From Peptococcaceae bacterium (GTDB taxonomy: Bacteria > Bacillota > Dehalobacteriia > UBA7702): DNA of 18,389 nt. Every line of letters begins with the position of its first letter. Positions within the stretch are counted from its first letter, which is position 1. Below the pieces are notes generated by a model. The model made no database searches, was not told the DNA's origin, and saw only the letters and a program-made list of their open reading frames with translations. Shown piece after piece: positions 14,796-18,389 of this stretch. Position numbers and translations under genes: made by a program. The stretch spans positions 1-18,389 of the forward strand of contig DXZC01000030.1 of NCBI GenBank assembly GCA_019415505.1. Direction: 5' to 3'.

Positions 14796-15152
14796 TTAAA
14801 GTCCCAAGGCCGCCCGCCACTGAGCTTCTTTAAAGCCGGGTAGCACAAAATCTTTCCCAATTAACAAGGGACGTTTCACCAGCATACCATCGCTAGCCAA
14901 AATTTCAAGCTGTTCTTCCCGGGACATAGTGGCCAGCTTGTCCTTTAGGTTCAACTCCCGGTACTTCATACCAGAGGTATTAAAAAATTTTTTCATCTCC
15001 AGGCCAGATAGGCTTTGCCAGGCCGCCAACTCCTCTAACTGGGGATTATCAGTCACAATATGGCGGCTCACATACTCCACCCCATGTTCGTCCAAAAACT
15101 TTTGCGCCTTTTGACAAGTGGAGCACTTAGGGTAACAAATAAACAACAGCAT
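14796..15152 (-). CDS. ArsC/Spx-family thioredoxin-fold protein
   Basis: 118 aa, usual family length. The N-terminal CYPKCSTCQKA has the CxxC redox pair Cys10/Cys13 plus an extra Cys6. The C-terminal half has LVKRPLLIGKDFVLPGF, typical of the ArsC/YffB/Spx group. The CxxC spacing matches Spx/MgsR and many arsenate reductase-like proteins, so it could be a redox-sensing RNA polymerase partner or a thiol reductase; no ars operon is adjacent, which argues against a dedicated arsenate role. ATG at 15152 follows GGAGGT. A TATAAT just upstream lacks a clear -35. Confidence 0.85.
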   Translation of the reverse strand: MLLFICYPKCSTCQKAQKFLDEHGVEYVSRHIVTDNPQLEELAAWQSLSGLEMKKFFNTSGMKYRELNLKDKLATMSREEQLEILASDGMLVKRPLLIGKDFVLPGFKEAQWRAALGL

Positions 15153-15233
15153 GGCTATGACCTCCTAAATAACTTAATAATTATAGCCTCAAATAATAGC
15201 CCCTAGCTTAGCAGCTAGTAATAATCCTCCTGA

Positions 15234-15263
15234 GGACGGGAAAAAATTGTCCCTTCCCCGTCC
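15234..15263. repeat. Inverted repeat between YhgE-like and ArsC/Spx genes
   Basis: GGACGGG (15234-15240) and CCCGTCC (15257-15263) enclose a 16-base loop containing a run of A on the plus strand (T on the minus). The T-run lies in the loop rather than after the stem, so it is not a standard terminator for the YhgE-like gene. Confidence 0.35.
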
Positions 15264-15303
15264 AGAGGCTGGAAACAGGCTAAAGGCCTTACAAGCAAGT
15301 AAA

Positions 15304-17490
15304 TTACATTAAATTAGTATCCTTGAGCTGGTTCTCATAAAACTCATTAAATTTAAGCAAGGGCTTACGCAGGAACAAACCTAAAACCAAGGCAAAGGGC
15401 ACAAAGGCTAAAAGCTTAAGTAAATCCAAAACATAGGTATAGCCGTATAAGCCCGCCACCGCCTCACGCAAGGCGCTGATGCCATAGGTAAAGGGTAGGA
15501 AGGGAGCGACGCCCTGGAAAAATGAGGGTATGACCTCAATGGGGAAGGTGCCGCCGGTACCGGCTATTTGAATCACTAAAAGAATAACGCAGAGGGCCTT
15601 GCCAATATCATTAAAGGAAACCGTGAGGGTATAAATGATAAAAGTATAAACCAAGGCTGAAACCCAGCCCGCTAATAAAAAGAGCAAGGGGTGGGCGCAT
15701 TGAATTTCCAAAAAGAGCAGATCCCCTAAGCAAATTATTGTAGCCTGGACAAAGCTAATGGTGAGAAACAACAGGCTGCGGCCAAGATAAGCGGTGGCCG
15801 GCCCAAAATTTTGCAACTTTTTATCTGGCCGCACCCTGGTTTTGAGCAGGGCGGCCATAACTATACCACCAACCCAAAAGGCCAAGGTGGAGTAAAATGG
15901 CGTCATAGCGGAGCCATAATTTTCCACCGGATACAGCGCCGTGGTCTCAATATCCACAGGCTCCGCCATAAAGGCGCCTAAAGCTTGGGGATTCTTCAAC
16001 ACAGTATCTAACAACATGGCAAAACGGTTATCCGCCGCTAATTGTTCCAATTTCTCCCGGTCTTGGGCCAAGATATCCCGCCCCTGGGTTATCAGGCTCT
16101 GAGCGGCGGCCAGCCCCTGGGACATGGAGCTTAACGCGTCCATGGCGCTGCCGAGAGCCGCGTCAACCTGTGGTATGCCCTGGCCCAAGGTGGCAAAGGT
16201 GGTGTTCAAGGTATTGATGTCATTAACCACCTCGTTAACAGCCTTATCTATATTAGCCTTTACCGTATTATTATAGGCGTTTTCACCCTGGGACATACCA
16301 TCTCCGGCCTTGGCCAGGGCATTATTTATTGCCTCCCGGTCCGCCGCCGCCAAGCTGTTGCCCTGAGCCAGGTCAGAACCGGCATTATTCAAGGCGTCGT
16401 TCAGGGATTTTAGGGCCTGGTTGGCGCTTTCTACCCCCGCCACGGCAGTGGTTACATCAACCCCCATTTCCTGGCCTAAATTCTGCAACAGGGAAATAAG
16501 GTTATCATTAACGCCAATAACAGCCTGAACCTGAGCGGCAGCGTCACTCAAGCTCTGTTGGGCGCCGGGGACGTTGCTATCTAAATCATCCCAGGCCTGG
16601 TTGGCTAGAGCCGCGGCATTGGCCAAAACCGTCTGGTTAGCCGCTAACAATTCGCTGATTAAAGACGTAAGCCCAGCCACGGACTTTTCCGTATAGTCAA
16701 TGGCGGATAAAGCTGATTTACCCAAGGTTTGGGCATTATCCGTGGCTACCTGTAAGCCGGGAAGCAAATTCCTGTTGCTTTCCAGCACCGCGGTAACTGC
16801 GGTACCGGTGCTGTTAAAGGCTTCTATTGATTGGTCAAAGGCGGCTAACGCCTGATCCATTTGCTCCATGCGAGCTAACAGGTTATTCATTACCTGGCTT
16901 TGGGTAGTTTGGGCCTCGTTACCAGCGGATTCCAGCAGGTCGGCCACAGCCGTGGTCACAGTGTCAATAAACTGGGAATTGACCTGCTCGCGAATGGCCT
17001 CTATCCCCTTATCCGTAATTTTAGGGGCAATAGCGTTTTTCTTTTCGTTAACATAATACTTAATTTGGGGGCGCTGTAAATCATCGCTAATAATACTGGC
17101 GAGGTCGGCGCTAAAAGTGGGAGAAATAACCACGGCAGCGTAATATTGACCGTCCTTTACGCCCTTGATTGCTTCCTGGCTGCTTTTCATAAAGGTCCAG
17201 CCCATATCCTTGTTGGCCTGAAGATTCTTGGTTATTTCCTCCCCGAGGTTTATTGACACATTATCCAGGGTATAGCCCTGATCCTCATTAACTACGGCGA
17301 CCTTAATACCCTCGGTTTTACCGTAGGGGTCCCAGTTAGCGGCAATGTTAAACCAAGCGTATAAGGCGGGAATCACGCTGATACCCATAATTACCACAAT
17401 AGCCACAATGTTATGGCTCAACCTATGTAAATCCCCGGTATATATTTGCCCTACTTTTTTTAATTGACGTAAAAAATCATGACCAGTCAT
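15304..17490 (-). CDS. YhgE/Pip-family membrane protein
   Basis: 728 aa. A first membrane helix (about 27-47) is followed by the YhgE/Pip N-terminal domain (YAWFNIAANWDPYGKT, then AVVNEDQGY, residues 44-75). A long extracellular section (about 90-540) is rich in Ala, Asn, Gln and Leu and probably coiled-coil. Five or six membrane helices follow from about 545 to 710, an ABC-2-type permease-like part. Family members include the phage-infection protein Pip and are related to EsaA of type VII secretion; the present role (export or envelope transport) is unknown. The ATG overlaps the upstream small membrane protein stop (ATGA). No ATP-binding subunit is adjacent. Confidence 0.92.
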   Translation of the reverse strand: MTGHDFLRQLKKVGQIYTGDLHRLSHNIVAIVVIMGISVIPALYAWFNIAANWDPYGKTEGIKVAVVNEDQGYTLDNVSINLGEEITKNLQANKDMGWTFMKSSQEAIKGVKDGQYYAAVVISPTFSADLASIISDDLQRPQIKYYVNEKKNAIAPKITDKGIEAIREQVNSQFIDTVTTAVADLLESAGNEAQTTQSQVMNNLLARMEQMDQALAAFDQSIEAFNSTGTAVTAVLESNRNLLPGLQVATDNAQTLGKSALSAIDYTEKSVAGLTSLISELLAANQTVLANAAALANQAWDDLDSNVPGAQQSLSDAAAQVQAVIGVNDNLISLLQNLGQEMGVDVTTAVAGVESANQALKSLNDALNNAGSDLAQGNSLAAADREAINNALAKAGDGMSQGENAYNNTVKANIDKAVNEVVNDINTLNTTFATLGQGIPQVDAALGSAMDALSSMSQGLAAAQSLITQGRDILAQDREKLEQLAADNRFAMLLDTVLKNPQALGAFMAEPVDIETTALYPVENYGSAMTPFYSTLAFWVGGIVMAALLKTRVRPDKKLQNFGPATAYLGRSLLFLTISFVQATIICLGDLLFLEIQCAHPLLFLLAGWVSALVYTFIIYTLTVSFNDIGKALCVILLVIQIAGTGGTFPIEVIPSFFQGVAPFLPFTYGISALREAVAGLYGYTYVLDLLKLLAFVPFALVLGLFLRKPLLKFNEFYENQLKDTNLM

Positions 17491-17915
17491 CTGTCTTTAT
17501 TATCCCCCCTCTTCTCCGGCGGCACTTGGCAGTTGCCAACTTCGCCCCTTTTTGCCGATTCTTCAGCCTCTTTAACTAAATCCAACCCCAGGAGGTTGCG
17601 GTAGCGGTAATTCTTAAATTCTTCATAAATCAGAAAAGCGGCTATGGCAATGAGGGAAATAATCCAGAGTACGAGAAAAATTATCTTAGATTCCAGGCTG
17701 AACATCAGCACCAAAAAAATCATGGGTATAATTAAGATGCTGGCCAAGCCTGCCTTAATATAAGTGGGCCGGCGCTGGGTATAAGCCTGATATTCCGCTA
17801 AAATTAGGCGGTAGACCCGCTCCTTTTGCGCTTCAATATTTAAAGCCGGTGGGCAGGAAGAATCAAGATCCCCCTGTTCCCGGCTGGGTGAGCTATTTTG
17901 TTGCCAACTCGTCAA
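17487..17915 (-). CDS. Small two-helix membrane protein, unknown function
   Basis: 142 aa from TTG at 17915, chosen because AGGGAGG lies eight bases upstream; the long frame to 18146 crosses a promoter and looks non-coding at its start. Residues 1-52 are polar, two hydrophobic helices lie at about 54-72 and 78-97, and a charged tail runs to 142. Overlaps the YhgE-like gene (ATGA), implying co-translation and perhaps partnership in the membrane. I do not recognise the family. Divergent from sigK. Confidence 0.7.
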   Translation of the reverse strand: MTSWQQNSSPSREQGDLDSSCPPALNIEAQKERVYRLILAEYQAYTQRRPTYIKAGLASILIIPMIFLVLMFSLESKIIFLVLWIISLIAIAAFLIYEEFKNYRYRNLLGLDLVKEAEESAKRGEVGNCQVPPEKRGDNKDR

Positions 17916-17976
17916 TAGTGACGCCTCCCTAAGCTTAATTATTTTGGCTGAAAAAATTAAGGCAAAATTAAATCTT

Positions 17977-18005
17977 ATTTTATCATACTCCACCTGTAAA
18001 GTAAA
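17977..18005 (-). promoter_or_regulatory. Promoter of the two-gene YhgE-like operon
   Basis: Minus-strand TTTACT (18000-18005), 17-base spacer, TAAAAT (17977-17982). Moderate -35, good spacing. Confidence 0.55.
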
Positions 18006-18123
18006 ACTCTTTCCCAGCTTTGGGGAATCACGCTTCTGCGCCAGGGCGCAAACCCAGCCCCAGCCAGGCAACCTACAGCAGGACCCAGCGGTGACTGAGC
18101 GGAAGTTGATTTTCCGAATAATG

Positions 18124-18151
18124 TCAGATTTTGCCAGGTTCTGCATATACT
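18124..18151 (+). promoter_or_regulatory. Sigma-E-like promoter of sigK
   Basis: TCAGATT (18124-18130), 13 bases, CATATACT (18144-18151). This matches 6 of 7 of the sigma-E -35 pattern and the full -10 pattern CATAYANT. In Bacillus, sigK is made from a sigma-E promoter, so the biology fits. A near-palindrome TGCGCCAGGGCGCA lies upstream at 18037-18050. Confidence 0.6.
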
Positions 18152-18185
18152 GGTCAGAGGAAGCAAAAATTTCGGAGGTGAAGGC

Positions 18186-18389
18186 GTGATAATTTTATTT
18201 CGCCGCCGCAGGAAGCTGGAAATAATTTGTTTGCTGGGCCAGGACTTCTGCGGCTATGTGGGGAACCGGGTATTTCCCAAACCCCTAACGGCAGAGGAGG
18301 AAAAGGAGGCGGCCCAAAAGTGTCGGGCTGGGGATAAGGAGGCCAGAAATCTCCTGATTGAGCATAATCTCCGCCTGGTAGCCCATGTA
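18186..18389 (+). CDS. sigK: Sporulation sigma factor K, N-terminal part
   Basis: GTG at 18186 follows GGAGGTGA; the frame is open for 68 codons to the window edge. After a hydrophobic, arginine-rich start (the likely cleaved pro-sequence) comes FPKPLTAEEEKEAAQKCRAGD, then KEARNLLIEHNLRLVAHV. The IEHNLRLVAH block is the sigma-K form of region 2.1 rather than sigma-E or sigma-F. Sigma-K acts late in the mother cell and drives coat genes, a link to the Cys-rich gene at the left edge. Whether it is interrupted by a skin-type element cannot be seen. Confidence 0.88.
   Translation, partial: MIILFRRRRKLEIICLLGQDFCGYVGNRVFPKPLTAEEEKEAAQKCRAGDKEARNLLIEHNLRLVAHV

Noticed and set aside
17916..18146. 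N-terminal extension of the small membrane protein
   Set aside because: Crosses a promoter and lacks a ribosome binding site; TTG at 17915 has a strong one.

Overview
The window looks like a chromosomal stretch from a spore-forming Firmicute of the Clostridia/Negativicutes kind. The evidence is the start of a sporulation sigma factor K gene at the right edge, strong AGGAGG-type ribosome binding sites, a T-box leader, a NiCo (czcD) riboswitch, sigma-A promoters of TTGACA/TATAAT type, many ATGA or TAATG gene overlaps, and housekeeping genes ordinary for that group. No insertion sequence, CRISPR array or recognisable prophage is visible. Base composition looks uniform by eye.

Left part (1-870): the end of one extremely cysteine-rich ORF and a complete 51-residue protein with 20 cysteines (326-481). 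The second has an upstream sequence that fits the sigma-K promoter pattern, so it is a candidate spore-coat protein. After it comes a gene-free stretch of about 350 bases with a run of hairpins, closed by a strong terminator.

924-2065 (minus strand): a cation diffusion facilitator exporter under a sigma-A promoter and a NiCo riboswitch with its own terminator, making it a transition-metal-controlled efflux unit.

2282-6143 (minus strand): a tight housekeeping operon, in transcription order an unknown 118-aa protein, trmB, thrC and an rRNA/tRNA m5C methyltransferase. 6314-7803: radC and a stand-alone MetH-activation-domain protein, divergently transcribed, with a 15-bp palindrome overlapping both -35 boxes. 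7864-7940: tRNA-Val(GAC). 8284-8718: a small helical protein.

8910-10873 (minus strand): an ECF sigma factor and an overlapping membrane protein, probably its anti-sigma factor. The membrane-protein frame is interrupted by a TAG and then stays open for 89 more plausible codons. None of the 18 other gene ends I could read uses TAG. 11108-11401: a holin-like membrane protein. 11692-13580: a sodium:solute symporter behind a complete T-box leader whose specifier reads TTC, suggesting control by uncharged tRNA-Phe and hence phenylalanine uptake.

13857-14725: a MerR regulator and a separate GyrI-like effector domain in a two-gene operon, with the 19-bp promoter spacer typical of MerR-controlled promoters. 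14796-15152: an ArsC/Spx-family protein. 15304-18005: a YhgE/Pip-type membrane protein with a small two-helix membrane protein overlapping upstream. 18124-18389 (plus strand): a sigma-E-like promoter and the start of sigK. The most interesting points are the cysteine-rich protein with a sigma-K-like promoter, the in-frame TAG in the anti-sigma gene, the Phe T-box symporter, the NiCo-controlled exporter and the shared divergent operator.
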